Of a stretch of 64,000 nt of DNA, positions 32,973 through 42,144 are shown piece by piece. Source of the DNA: Pseudarthrobacter sp. SSS035 (GTDB lineage Bacteria > Actinomycetota > Actinomycetes > Actinomycetales > Micrococcaceae); assembly GCF_023273875.1 (NCBI RefSeq), contig NZ_CP096882.1:3534001-3598000 (forward strand), read 5' to 3'. Under the pieces are notes generated by a model that saw only the letters and a list, made by a program, of their open reading frames with translations, ran no database searches and was not told the DNA's origin. Within the stretch, counting starts at the first letter, position 1, and each line of letters opens with the position of its first letter. The translations under genes and the position numbers were made by a program.

Positions 32973-35108
32973 GTGACCACAGAGAATTTTGACAGTGCAG
33001 AGTCCCTTGAGGAACGAATCCTTGGGGGACTTGACGCTGAACAGCGCGAGGTCGCCAGCACGCTGAACGGGCCGCTGTGCGTCCTTGCCGGTGCCGGCAC
33101 CGGCAAGACCAGGGCCATTACGCACCGGATTGCGTATGGCGTGCACTCAGGGGTGTACAGTCCCCAGCGGCTCCTCGCTGTGACGTTCACGGCCCGGGCC
33201 GCCGCGGAAATGCGCAGCAGGCTGCGGGATCTCGGCGTGGGCAATGTCCAGGCGCGCACCTTCCACGCCGCCGCCTTGCGGCAGCTGCAGTTTTTCTGGC
33301 CGCAGGCGGTCGGCGGCACGCTGCCCAACCTGCTGGACCACAAGGCCCAGATGATCGCCGAAGCCTCCCGCCGCCTGCGGCTCAGCACTGACCGCGCGTC
33401 CATCCGGGACCTCGCCTCCGAAATTGAGTGGGCCAAAGTCTCCATGCTGACCCCGGCCAACTACCTGGAGAACGCGCAGGGCAGGGGAACGCCCGGCGGG
33501 TTCGACCTCACCGCCGTCGCCCGGGTCTTCCAGTCCTATGAGGATGTCAAGACGGACCGCAACGTCATTGATTTTGAGGACGTACTCCTGATCACGGTGG
33601 GGATTCTGCAGGAGGACCAGAAAGTCGCGGCCACCGTTCGTGAGCAGTACCGGCATTTTGTGGTGGATGAGTACCAGGACGTTTCGCCGCTGCAGCAGCG
33701 CCTCCTCGAGCTGTGGCTGGGCGGGCGGGACGAGCTGTGCGTTGTGGGCGATGCGAGCCAGACGATCTACTCGTTTACCGGCGCTTCGCCCAAACACCTG
33801 CTGGGATTCAAGGCCCAGTACCCTGAGGCCAATGTGGTGAAACTGATCCGGGATTACCGTTCCACGCCGCAGGTGGTCAAGCTGGCCAACGATCTCCTGG
33901 CCGCACGGCGTGGCGGCGGGCCGGTGGCCGATGCTGCCTGGGCAGCTCCGCTGCAGCTGGTGGCGCAGCGGCCGGCGGGGCCTGTCCCACAGTTCACCGA
34001 GTGCTCCGACGATGAAGCCGAAGCTGCCACGGTCGCCATCAAGATCCAGGAACTGCTCGACGCCGGCACTCCCGCCAGCCAGGTGGCTGTCCTTTTCCGC
34101 ACCAACGGGCAGTCCCAGGCCTACGAACAGGCGCTTGCGGCCGCCGGCATCAGTTACCAGCTGCGCGGTGGTGAGCGCTTCTTCGCCCGCAAGGAAGTGC
34201 GCGACGCCATCCTCCAGCTGCGCGCGGCAACCAGGGCCGTCGCAGAAACCGCGACGCCGGAACCGCTCGGCCAGCTGGTCCGCGATATCGTGGCCTCGCT
34301 CGGCTACACGGACGCCCCGCCCCACAACGGCGGCGCGCTGCGCGAACGCTGGGAGTCCCTGGCAGCGCTGGTGGCGCTCGCGGACGAGCTCGTCCACGTC
34401 CGCGGCGAGCAGTTCAGTCTCAGTGACTTTGTAAATGAACTCCAGGAACGGTCGCTGGCGCAGCACGCTCCCACTGTCCAGGGCGTAACGCTTGCATCGC
34501 TGCACGCCGCGAAGGGCCTCGAATGGGACGCCGTGTTCCTGGTGGGCCTGTGCGAAGGCCTGATGCCCATTTCCTTCGCGGACACACCCGAATCCGTGGA
34601 TGAGGAGCGCCGGCTGCTCTACGTGGGCATCACCCGCGCCCGCGAGCACCTGTCCCTGTCCTGGTCCACGGCACGGACACCGGGCGGCCGGGCCAACCGG
34701 AAACCCTCACGCTTCCTCGACGGGCTCCGGCCCAACTCGGTGGCCAGCTCCAGCGCACGCGGAAAAGGGCCGGCGCCACGCCGGAAATCGGCGGCCCCGG
34801 CCACCTGCAGGGTCTGCGGGAGCATGCTGGCCAGCGGCGCCGAACGCAAGGTGGGCCGCTGCAACGACTGTCCGCCCAGCTACGAAGAGCAGACATTCGA
34901 TGCCCTTCGGCAATGGCGGAAGAAAATAGCACTGGCGGCCGAGGTGCCGGCATTTGTGGTTTTCACGGATGCCACGCTGACGGCCATCGCAGAGGCCAAA
35001 CCGTCCACCTTGGAGGAACTCGCGGCACTGGCCGGCGTGGGTCCGTCCAAACTGGAACGCTACGGCGAAGACGTGCTGCGGGTGCTCGTCGAAAGCACCA
35101 CCCTGTGA
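32973..35108 (+). CDS. uvrD2: ATP-dependent DNA helicase UvrD2
   Basis: A 711-residue SF1 helicase with GTG start. Walker A GAGTGKT (40-46), motif II FVVDEYQDVSPLQQ, motif III VGDASQTIYSFTGA, motif V LHAAKGLEWDAVFLVG and motif VI YVGITRAREHL are intact. After the motor a four-cysteine module (CRVCG, then CNDC) leads into a C-terminal HRDC domain (FDALRQWRKKIALAAEVPAF to LAGVGPSKLERYGEDVL). This motor plus tetracysteine plus HRDC layout defines UvrD2, described as essential in mycobacteria. The downstream metallohydrolase gene overlaps its stop (GTGA). Confidence 0.93.
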   Translation: MTTENFDSAESLEERILGGLDAEQREVASTLNGPLCVLAGAGTGKTRAITHRIAYGVHSGVYSPQRLLAVTFTARAAAEMRSRLRDLGVGNVQARTFHAAALRQLQFFWPQAVGGTLPNLLDHKAQMIAEASRRLRLSTDRASIRDLASEIEWAKVSMLTPANYLENAQGRGTPGGFDLTAVARVFQSYEDVKTDRNVIDFEDVLLITVGILQEDQKVAATVREQYRHFVVDEYQDVSPLQQRLLELWLGGRDELCVVGDASQTIYSFTGASPKHLLGFKAQYPEANVVKLIRDYRSTPQVVKLANDLLAARRGGGPVADAAWAAPLQLVAQRPAGPVPQFTECSDDEAEAATVAIKIQELLDAGTPASQVAVLFRTNGQSQAYEQALAAAGISYQLRGGERFFARKEVRDAILQLRAATRAVAETATPEPLGQLVRDIVASLGYTDAPPHNGGALRERWESLAALVALADELVHVRGEQFSLSDFVNELQERSLAQHAPTVQGVTLASLHAAKGLEWDAVFLVGLCEGLMPISFADTPESVDEERRLLYVGITRAREHLSLSWSTARTPGGRANRKPSRFLDGLRPNSVASSSARGKGPAPRRKSAAPATCRVCGSMLASGAERKVGRCNDCPPSYEEQTFDALRQWRKKIALAAEVPAFVVFTDATLTAIAEAKPSTLEELAALAGVGPSKLERYGEDVLRVLVESTTL

Positions 35109-35716
35109 CCCGCCGGCCGGCAGGACAGGACACCCTTCCCGTCACCACGGCGGACGGATCACCGGTTGAGGTGCGGCGGTCGGCCCGCCGGACCAGGACC
35201 GTGGCTGCCTTCTGGGAGAACGGGACGGCAGTGGTGGCCATTCCGGCCCGGTTCACCGCCGCGCAGGAGTCGGAATGGGTGCACCGCATGCTGGAGAAGC
35301 TGCACCGCCAGGGGGAGCGGCGCTCCCGCAAAGGAAGCAAACAGCCGGCCACTGATACTGCCCTGGCCACCCACGCCGCAGCCCTTTCGGCCCGGTACTT
35401 CGGCGGCAGGGCAGTCCCGACGTCGGTCCGTTGGGTCAGCAACCAGAACTCGCGCTGGGGCTCCGCAACGCCGTCGGAAGGATCCATCCGGCTCTCCGAC
35501 AAGCTCCGGCCCATGCCGCAGTGGGTCATCGACTATGTCCTCCTGCATGAGCTCGCGCACCTGCTGGTGGCCGGGCACAACGCCGCGTTCTGGAAGCTGT
35601 TGGAGGCTTACCCCGACACGATGCGGGCCAAGGCTTTCCTGGAAGGCGTCTCGTTCGCCACCTCCCGGGGCCTGACCGCGGGAAGCAATGATTCAGAGCC
35701 CGCCGACGCCGACTAG
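35105..35716 (+). CDS. YgjP/SprT-like M48-type zinc metallohydrolase
   Basis: A 203-residue protein of the predicted metal-dependent hydrolase (YgjP, DUF45) family. The conserved block is VSNQNSRWGSATPSEGSIRLSDKLRPMP, followed by the zinc-binding HELAHLLVAGHNAAFW, with HExxH-like HELAH and the downstream His in GHN. The GTG start at 35105 overlaps the uvrD2 stop; the long upstream frame is only a shadow of uvrD2. Function is unproven in the family; coupling to uvrD2 hints at DNA metabolism, but that is context only. Confidence 0.87.
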   Translation: MTRRPAGQDTLPVTTADGSPVEVRRSARRTRTVAAFWENGTAVVAIPARFTAAQESEWVHRMLEKLHRQGERRSRKGSKQPATDTALATHAAALSARYFGGRAVPTSVRWVSNQNSRWGSATPSEGSIRLSDKLRPMPQWVIDYVLLHELAHLLVAGHNAAFWKLLEAYPDTMRAKAFLEGVSFATSRGLTAGSNDSEPADAD

Positions 35717-35741
35717 CGGGGTCGTCCACCCCTCGGTCTAG

Positions 35742-37163
35742 CTAACCCTTGGGCTGCTCACCGTCGCCGGCGGGCTGGTCGCCGTCGTCACGGCCTTCGG
35801 AATCATCCTGCGGCGCGTTGTCGAAGCCGCCGCTCAGCAGCTTCTGCAGGGCGTCGTCCACTTCGCTGTCGCTGGCCTCGGCCAGCTGGCGGCGGCCACT
35901 GAACCCCTGCGGGTCATCGAGGTCCTCGGCGGTGGGGAGAAGGTCCGGGTGCTGCCAGATGGCATCGCGTCCGGCAATGCCCCGTTCGTCCTTCAGCGTG
36001 GCCCACAGCGTGGCAGCCTCGCGCAGGCGGCGGGGGCGCAGTTCGAGTCCCACCAGGGAAGAGAAAGCGTGTTCCGCCGGACCGCCTGTGGCACGGCGTC
36101 GCCGGACTGTTTCCCGGAGCGCACCGGCGGAGGGCAGCAGTTTCTCTGTGGCCGAAGCGGTGAGCTCGTCCACCCAGCCTTCAACGAGGGCCAGGGCCGT
36201 CTCAAGTTTTTCAAGCGCCTGCTCCTGAGCAGGGGTCCGCTGCGGCATGAAGACACCTTGGGACAGCGCTTCCTGGATGCCTTCAGGGTTGCTGGGGTCC
36301 AGGTCGCGGGCCAGCTCTTCAATCCTGGAAGTGTCGATATGGATGCCGCGGGCGTAGGCCTCGATGGCGCCGAGCAAGTGGCCGCGCAGCCAGGGAACCT
36401 GGACAAACAGCCGCGCATGGGCTGCTTCGCGGACGGCCAGGAACAGCCGGATGTCGTTCTCCGGTAGGCCCAGGCCTTCCCCGAACTTGGTCACGTTGGC
36501 CGGCAGGAGGGCCATTTCCAGGTCGGCCAGGGGAACACCGATGTCAGTGGAGCTGACTACCTCGGCGGACAGGGCACCGATCGCCTGCCCCAGCTGCATC
36601 CCAAAGATCGCGCCGCCCATGTTCTGCAGCATGGACGAAGCACCGCCCATCATGGACTTCATCTCTTCGGGCATCTGTTCGGTCATGGCGCTGGAGAGCG
36701 CGTTGGCGATGCTGTTGGCTACGGGCTCCGTCAGCCGCTTCCATGTTCCAAGTGTGGCTTCCACCCACTCGGCACGCGACCACGCACGGCCGATCAGGCC
36801 GGTGGCAGGAAGCTCGGTCACGGGATCGAGCCACAATTCGGCCAGCCGCAGTGCCTCGTCGACTTCGCGGGTCTGCAGGGACGTGACGGACGGGTCGGCG
36901 CTGCTGGCAGCGACCCGGCGGGCGTTCTCGTGCGCGAGCTGCCAGTTGACGGGCCCTTCGGAAGGGGCGCTCATCATGGCCTGCACCTGGGAGAACATCT
37001 GGGCCAGGAGATTGGGGTCGTTCGGCAGGCCGGCTGCCTTTGCGAGTTCGGCGGGGTCGAAGTTTTCCATGCCCTTGCCGCCCATCAGGTTCTGCAGCAT
37101 CTCGGTCAACGGATCCTTCGGCGTATCGTCGCCGTTGGACGGATTGAGTGGGTTGGAGGTCAT
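35742..37163 (-). CDS. Zinc-dependent metalloprotease-like protein (DUF2342)
   Basis: A 473-residue actinobacterial DUF2342 protein. The N-terminal segment is Met/Gly-rich and helical (DPLTEMLQNLMGGKGMENFDPAELAKAAG). The core includes LAELWLDPVTELPATG, a Gly/Met-rich hydrophobic stretch (MMGGASSMLQNMGGAIFGMQLGQAIG) and the predicted zinc motif FLAVREAAHARLF. The C-terminal 40 residues are acidic and disordered. The mycobacterial relative Rv3195 is annotated as F420-biosynthesis-associated or zinc protease-like; activity is unproven. It is divergent from the PDZ-Lon gene with 131 bases between, the same neighbourhood as Rv3194c/Rv3195. Confidence 0.87.
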   Translation of the reverse strand: MTSNPLNPSNGDDTPKDPLTEMLQNLMGGKGMENFDPAELAKAAGLPNDPNLLAQMFSQVQAMMSAPSEGPVNWQLAHENARRVAASSADPSVTSLQTREVDEALRLAELWLDPVTELPATGLIGRAWSRAEWVEATLGTWKRLTEPVANSIANALSSAMTEQMPEEMKSMMGGASSMLQNMGGAIFGMQLGQAIGALSAEVVSSTDIGVPLADLEMALLPANVTKFGEGLGLPENDIRLFLAVREAAHARLFVQVPWLRGHLLGAIEAYARGIHIDTSRIEELARDLDPSNPEGIQEALSQGVFMPQRTPAQEQALEKLETALALVEGWVDELTASATEKLLPSAGALRETVRRRRATGGPAEHAFSSLVGLELRPRRLREAATLWATLKDERGIAGRDAIWQHPDLLPTAEDLDDPQGFSGRRQLAEASDSEVDDALQKLLSGGFDNAPQDDSEGRDDGDQPAGDGEQPKG

Positions 37164-37294
37164 GATCCCGCCGATCGTCGGTGTGACTGTTCACTTCACG
37201 GTACCCCGGGCAGGGGCGGCTGTCTGCCGGACAGGCGTCACGTTCGCTGTAGGCAAAGAGCTGGCCGGGGGCGGCACCGCGTAGTGTTGATTCA

Positions 37295-38488
37295 GTGACT
37301 ACAACCCGCGGCGATCATCCGCATGAGGACCACGCTCCAGAGCTCGACGCCGGCACCACAGCGAGTGCCGCAGCGCCCGGAAAGGGTATAGTCGGCCCCC
37401 CGCCAACAGGGCAGAATGACCCCCGCAGCTCCCCGCCCGGGGACCGGCGGGTGTCCGTGATGATGCTTTCCGGCGTCCTGGCGCTGGGACTGGGGATCGC
37501 GGCCGTCACCGTACCGGTGCCTTATGTTGTGGAATCGCCCGGACCAACCTTCAACACCCTCGGCCAGAGCCAGGGCAGCCCTGTCATCAGCGTGACGGGC
37601 CGCGAAACCTATCCCGCCAAGGGAAATCTGGACCTGACCACCGTTTATGTCGACGGCGGTCCCAACGGCCCGGTGAGCGTCCTGGGTGCCTTCACCGCCT
37701 GGCTGGACAGGTCCAAGTCCGTTCATCCGGTGGAGATGCTTTACCCCAGCGGCACCACAAAGGAGGAGGCTGACGAGCAGAGCTCCGTGGCCATGACGTC
37801 GTCGCAGGAGAATGCGGTGGCATCAGCACTCAAGGAGCTCAACATTCCCTTCGGCCAGCAGCTCCAGGCCGCGGGGCTGCCCGATGGTTCGCCGTCCGCC
37901 GGCAAGGTTGAAAACGGCGACATCTTCGAATCGATCAACGGCAAACCCATCACATCGCTCGCCGTAGTGCAGGAGGAACTGGCCGCAGGCCAGGGAGCGC
38001 CGGCCACCCTGGTGGTGCAGCGCGCAGGGGAATCCGTCACTCAGACCATCACCCCCATGAACAACGGTGCAGGCCGCTACATTCTCGGAGTCATGCTCAA
38101 GTACCTGTTCACGTTTCCGTTCGACGTGAAGATTTCACTGGACAAGGTTGGCGGACCCAGTGCCGGGTTGATGTTTTCGCTGGGCATCATCGACACCGTG
38201 ACGCCGGGGGACCTGACTGGCGGCAAACATGTCGCCGGAACGGGGACCATCACCCCCGACGGCACCGTAGGTCCCATCGGCGGCATCCGGCAGAAGATGC
38301 TGGGCGCGCGTGCCGGGGGAGCCACCGTATTCCTCGCCCCGGCAGAAAACTGCGACGAAGTTGTGGGCCATGTGCCGGAGGGACTTCAGGTGCTCAAAGT
38401 GGAGAACATCGCAGAGGCGCGTCACGCCGTCGAACTCGCCGGATCCGGGCAGGACACGGGCGCTTTGCCGGTCTGCGCCAGCAACTAG
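37295..38488 (+). CDS. Membrane-anchored PDZ domain/Lon-type S16 peptidase
   Basis: A 397-residue protein with GTG start. A disordered cytoplasmic N-tail is followed by one membrane helix (about residues 54-74, SVMMLSGVLALGLGIAAVTV), then the YlbL-like conserved VVESPGPTFNTLG. A PDZ domain (GKVENGDIFESINGKPIT) lies before a Lon proteolytic domain whose nucleophile is the Ser in GGPSAGLMFSLG and whose base is the Lys in IRQKMLGARAGG. Active dyad residues are present, so it should be a serine protease outside the membrane. Rv3194c is the mycobacterial counterpart. It precedes UPF0182, as in mycobacteria. Confidence 0.9.
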   Translation: MTTTRGDHPHEDHAPELDAGTTASAAAPGKGIVGPPPTGQNDPRSSPPGDRRVSVMMLSGVLALGLGIAAVTVPVPYVVESPGPTFNTLGQSQGSPVISVTGRETYPAKGNLDLTTVYVDGGPNGPVSVLGAFTAWLDRSKSVHPVEMLYPSGTTKEEADEQSSVAMTSSQENAVASALKELNIPFGQQLQAAGLPDGSPSAGKVENGDIFESINGKPITSLAVVQEELAAGQGAPATLVVQRAGESVTQTITPMNNGAGRYILGVMLKYLFTFPFDVKISLDKVGGPSAGLMFSLGIIDTVTPGDLTGGKHVAGTGTITPDGTVGPIGGIRQKMLGARAGGATVFLAPAENCDEVVGHVPEGLQVLKVENIAEARHAVELAGSGQDTGALPVCASN

Positions 38489-38624
38489 ACTGAGGCCAGG
38501 AACTAAGCTTTACCGCCACTCGTGGCAGATATGACGGACGTTGCCACACGCTTGACCGGTGCCGGACGTCAACCGCACGCACGCTTCTCATGTAAACCTG
38601 ACGACCAGCTATGAGGTACCGAGT

Positions 38625-41600
38625 TTGTCCCGTCCTACCAGCCCCATCCCGCCCGGAAGACCCCCCTCGCGACGCGGTGCCCTAACGCCCACGCTGATTG
38701 TTGTTGCCATCGCAGTGGTGGGCTTCATCTTCTTCGCCAATGTGTGGACTGACGTCCTCTGGTACCGGCAGCTCGGCTACTTCGAAGTGTTTGTGACAGA
38801 AAACCTCTCGCGGATCGGGATCTTCCTCGCCGGCTTCGCGCTTATGTTTGTGGCCGTCTTTTTTGCCATCCGGGTTGCCTACCACGCACGGCCCGTGTAC
38901 GCGCCGGACTCCGAGATGCGCGACAACCTGAACCGCTACCAGGCCCAGCTTGAACCGGTCCGCCGCGTCGTTATGGTGGGCCTGCCCATCCTGTTCGGGC
39001 TGTTCGCGGGCAGCGCCGCGGCCAGCCAATGGCAGAAAGTGCTGTTGTTCTTCAACCAGGAACCGTTCGGCCAGAGCGATCCTGAGTTCGGCCTGGACAT
39101 CAGCTTCTACCTCATGACTCTTCCGTTCCTGGGATTCGTCACAGGCTTCCTGATCAGCGTGGTTGTGGTGGCCGGCATCGCCGGAATCCTCACGCACTAC
39201 CTCTACGGCAGCATCCGGCTGATGGAACGCGGCGTGTTCACCAGCCGCGCGGCACAGATCCACCTCGCGGTAACCGGCGCAGCCTTCCTGATCCTGCTCG
39301 GCGCAAACTTCTGGCTGGACCGCTACGCCGCCCTGCAGGGCAACGGCGGGCGCTGGGCCGGTGCGCTGTATACGGACGTGAACGCCGTGATCCCCACCAA
39401 GGCGATCCTCGCCGTGGCGGCGGGGCTCGTGGCCATCCTCTTTATCGTTGCGGCGGTGATTGGCCGCTGGCGCCTGCCGGTCATCGGCACGGCCATGCTG
39501 ATCATCACCTCGATCCTGGCCGGAGGCGTGTACCCCTGGGTTATCCAGCAGTTCCAGGTGCGGCCTTCCGAGCAGACGTTGGAGAAGGACTTTATCCAGC
39601 GCAACATCGAGATGACTCGGGCGGCCTACGGCCTGGACCAGATTCAGGTGGACCGCTATGACGCGACGAACACTGCCAGCACCGGGGCGCTGGCCCCGGA
39701 CGCCCAGACCACGGCCAACATCAGGCTCCTGGACCCCAACCTGATCTCCGATGCGTTCTCCCAGCTGGAGCAGTACCGCCCGTACTACCAGTTCCCGGAG
39801 GCACTGAACGTCGACCGCTACGAGGTTGACGGCAAGATCCAGGACACGGTCATCGCCGTGCGCGAGCTGAACCCGGCGAACGTTGCCACCAACCAGCAGG
39901 GCTGGCTCAACCAGCACGTCGTCTACACCCACGGCTACGGCGTGGTGGCGGCCAAGGGAAACAAGTTCACCGTCGACGGCAAGCCGGAGTTCCTCCAGTC
40001 GGGTATCCCGTCCACCGGTGTACTTGGCGATGACTCCACCTACGAGCCGCGGATCTACTTCGGCGAAGACTCCCCGGAGTACTCCATTGTCGGGGCGCCT
40101 TCGGGATCACCTCACCGCGAACAGGACAGGCCTTCCGGCAAGGAAGGGGACGGGGAAACCCAGTACACCTTTACCGGCAACGGCGGGCCCAACGTGGGCA
40201 GCTTCTTCAACAAGGTCCTGTACTCCATCAAGTTCCAGTCCTCGGACCTCCTCCTCTCCGACGGAGTTAACGCCGAATCCCAGATCCTGTACGACCGCAG
40301 TCCGCGTGACCGCGTGGAGAAGGTTGCCCCGTACCTCACCGTTGACGGCAACTCCTATCCGGCCGTTGTTGACGGCCGCGTCAAGTGGATCGTGGACGGG
40401 TACACCACTAGCCAGTACTACCCGTACTCGCAGCAGGAGCAGCTCTCGGCTGCCACCGCGGACTCCCAGACCACTTCAGGCCGGACGGTTGCCCTGCCGA
40501 ACAGCTCGGTGAACTACATCAGGAACTCGGTCAAGGCCACGGTCGACGCCTATGACGGCTCGGTGACCCTCTATGCATGGGACGATCAGGACCCCGTCCT
40601 GAAGGCCTGGCAGAAAGTTTTCCCCACCTCAGTGAAGCCGTACTCGGAGATGTCCGGCGATGTTATGAGCCACGTCCGTTACCCGGAAGACCTGTTCAAG
40701 GTGCAGCGGGAGCTCCTGGGCCGCTACCACGTCACGGAACCAGTGAGCTTCTACAAGAGTGACGAAGTATGGAGCGTGCCGAACGATCCCACCGTAGACA
40801 CTGAAGGGATCAAGCAGCCGCCGTTCTATATGTCACTGCAGATGCCTGACCAGGAAAAGCCGGCCTTCCAGCTCACCTCATCCTTCATCCCGCAGATCGT
40901 CAACGGCACTGCCCGGAACGTCCTCTATGGCTTCCTGGCCGCCGACTCTGACGCCGGAAACGAGAAGGGCGTCAAAGCTGAAAGCTACGGCAAGCTGAGG
41001 CTGCTGCAGATTCCGCCGGAAACACAGGTTCCCGGGCCAGGCCAGGCCCAGAACAAGTTCAACTCAGATCCCACGGTGTCCCAGGCTTTGAACCTTCTGC
41101 GGCAGGGTGCCTCCGAAGTGCTCAACGGCAACCTGCTGACACTGCCTGTGGGCGGCGGCATTCTGTATGTCCAGCCGGTTTACCTCAAGTCGACCGGTGA
41201 GACGTCCTACCCCACACTGCAGCGTGTGCTGGTGGCCTTCGGCGACAAGGTCGGCTTTGCGCCGACCCTCGACGGAGCCCTGAAGCAACTCTTCGGCGGC
41301 GACTCCGGCGCTGCCGCGGGCGACTCCGGCAACACCGGCCAGACCCCGCCTGCTCCTGGCACAACACCGCCGGTGAGTGCAGGTGCCCAGGCAGACCTGA
41401 AGGCCGCGCTGGATGAGGCCAACGCCGCCATCAAGGCGGGCCAGGCAGCCCTGGCGGCTGGCGACTTTGCAGCCTACGGGGAAGAGCAGAAGAAGCTCGC
41501 GGCGGCCCTGCAGAAGGCTATTGACGCCGAGGGCAAGATCCCGGCGCCGGCCCCTGAAGCGACTCCGTCGCCCGGGGCGACGCCGTCGCCGGAAGCCACA

Positions 41601-41636
41601 CCGACGGCGACGCCCTCGCCGGCGGCCAGCAACTAA
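38625..41636 (+). CDS. UPF0182 family integral membrane protein
   Basis: About 1003 residues. The N-terminal third has seven predicted membrane helices (about residues 20-310). A large extracellular domain follows with family-typical segments (FIQRNIEMTRAAYGL, YRPYYQFPEALNVDRY, LNQHVVYTHGYGVV, HVRYPEDLFKVQRELL). The C-terminus has an Ala-rich helix and a Pro/Thr/Glu repeat tail (about residues 975-1003). TTG at 38625 is preferred as start because GAGG lies about nine bases upstream and the resulting MSRPTSPIPPGRP opening is normal; the GTG at 38559 has no such support. Function unknown; mycobacterial homologue Rv3193c lies beside Rv3194c. Confidence 0.9.
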   Translation: MSRPTSPIPPGRPPSRRGALTPTLIVVAIAVVGFIFFANVWTDVLWYRQLGYFEVFVTENLSRIGIFLAGFALMFVAVFFAIRVAYHARPVYAPDSEMRDNLNRYQAQLEPVRRVVMVGLPILFGLFAGSAAASQWQKVLLFFNQEPFGQSDPEFGLDISFYLMTLPFLGFVTGFLISVVVVAGIAGILTHYLYGSIRLMERGVFTSRAAQIHLAVTGAAFLILLGANFWLDRYAALQGNGGRWAGALYTDVNAVIPTKAILAVAAGLVAILFIVAAVIGRWRLPVIGTAMLIITSILAGGVYPWVIQQFQVRPSEQTLEKDFIQRNIEMTRAAYGLDQIQVDRYDATNTASTGALAPDAQTTANIRLLDPNLISDAFSQLEQYRPYYQFPEALNVDRYEVDGKIQDTVIAVRELNPANVATNQQGWLNQHVVYTHGYGVVAAKGNKFTVDGKPEFLQSGIPSTGVLGDDSTYEPRIYFGEDSPEYSIVGAPSGSPHREQDRPSGKEGDGETQYTFTGNGGPNVGSFFNKVLYSIKFQSSDLLLSDGVNAESQILYDRSPRDRVEKVAPYLTVDGNSYPAVVDGRVKWIVDGYTTSQYYPYSQQEQLSAATADSQTTSGRTVALPNSSVNYIRNSVKATVDAYDGSVTLYAWDDQDPVLKAWQKVFPTSVKPYSEMSGDVMSHVRYPEDLFKVQRELLGRYHVTEPVSFYKSDEVWSVPNDPTVDTEGIKQPPFYMSLQMPDQEKPAFQLTSSFIPQIVNGTARNVLYGFLAADSDAGNEKGVKAESYGKLRLLQIPPETQVPGPGQAQNKFNSDPTVSQALNLLRQGASEVLNGNLLTLPVGGGILYVQPVYLKSTGETSYPTLQRVLVAFGDKVGFAPTLDGALKQLFGGDSGAAAGDSGNTGQTPPAPGTTPPVSAGAQADLKAALDEANAAIKAGQAALAAGDFAAYGEEQKKLAAALQKAIDAEGKIPAPAPEATPSPGATPSPEATPTATPSPAASN

Positions 41637-41677
41637 AGGGGTTTGACCCAGCGAGACGCACATCACGCCATCAGGAT

Positions 41678-41706
41678 TTGGCCTCCCGTTCACCGAACGG
41701 TAGAGT
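41678..41706 (+). promoter_or_regulatory. Promoter of the first initiator tRNA gene
   Basis: TTGGCC and TAGAGT are separated by 17 bases, with the -10 box 11 bases before the tRNA 5' end. Confidence 0.6.
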
Positions 41707-41717
41707 TGATCTTGCGA

Positions 41718-41791
41718 CGCGGGGTGGAGCAGTTCGGTAGCTCGCTGGGCTCATAACCCAGAGGTCACAGGTTCAAATCCTGTCCCCGCAA
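41718..41791 (+). tRNA. tRNA-fMet (initiator, anticodon CAT), copy 1
   Basis: A complete cloverleaf. The acceptor arm CGCGGGG/CCCCGCA has the C1-A72 mismatch of bacterial initiators, and the anticodon stem CTGGG/CCCAG carries the three consecutive G-C pairs required for initiation, with loop CTCATAA. The T arm is ACAGG-TTCAAAT-CCTGT. The encoded 3' end is AACT, so CCA must be added after transcription. Same sequence as copy 2. Confidence 0.96.
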
Positions 41792-41797
41792 CTGGCG

Positions 41798-41834
41798 AAA
41801 AGTCCGGATTCTGGAAACAGAATCCGGACTTTTT
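41798..41834 (+). terminator. Rho-independent terminator after tRNA-fMet copy 1
   Basis: A perfect 16-bp stem, AAAAGTCCGGATTCTG against CAGAATCCGGACTTTT, with a GAAA tetraloop and a run of five T. Confidence 0.93.
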
Positions 41835-41897
41835 GGTTTAAGCGCACCTGCCCTAAGCCGGGAGTCCGGGGTTGTGGCGACCCTCAATCGCGATTGG

Positions 41898-41926
41898 TTT
41901 TTACCTACTCCAAAGTACGGTAGTGT
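41898..41926 (+). promoter_or_regulatory. Promoter of the second initiator tRNA gene
   Basis: TTTTTA and TAGTGT are 17 bases apart. The -10 region CGGTAGTGTTGATCTTGCGA is nearly identical to that of copy 1, whereas the -35 region is not. Confidence 0.5.
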
Positions 41927-41937
41927 TGATCTTGCGA

Positions 41938-42014
41938 CGCGGGGTGGAGCAGTTCGGTAGCTCGCTGGGCTCATAACCCAGAGGTCACAGGTTCAAATCC
42001 TGTCCCCGCAACCA
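41938..42014 (+). tRNA. tRNA-fMet (initiator, anticodon CAT), copy 2
   Basis: Identical in the mature region to copy 1, including the C1-A72 mismatch and G-C-rich anticodon stem. Unlike copy 1, the 3' end reads A-CCA (42011-42014), so CCA is genome-encoded. The two genes lie 146 bases apart in tandem, each with its own promoter and terminator. Confidence 0.96.
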
Positions 42015-42017
42015 TGT

Positions 42018-42059
42018 AGAAGACCCCGACCGGCATTACGCCGGCCGGGGTCTTCTTTT
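42018..42059 (+). terminator. Rho-independent terminator after tRNA-fMet copy 2
   Basis: AGAAGACCCCGACCGGC pairs with GCCGGCCGGGGTCTTCT (17 bp, one mismatch) around ATTAC, followed by TTT. Confidence 0.9.
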
Positions 42060-42144
42060 GCCCGATTACTCCCGGTTCCTAGTATTCTCGTTCGCAAAGC
42101 CATTTGAGCACCTGGTCAGTCATTCTCGAGAGGAATGTTGTTCG

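Noticed and set aside
33147..34649. A 500-codon open frame antisense to uvrD2
   Set aside because: No recognisable domain; it shadows a helicase with intact motifs on the plus strand.
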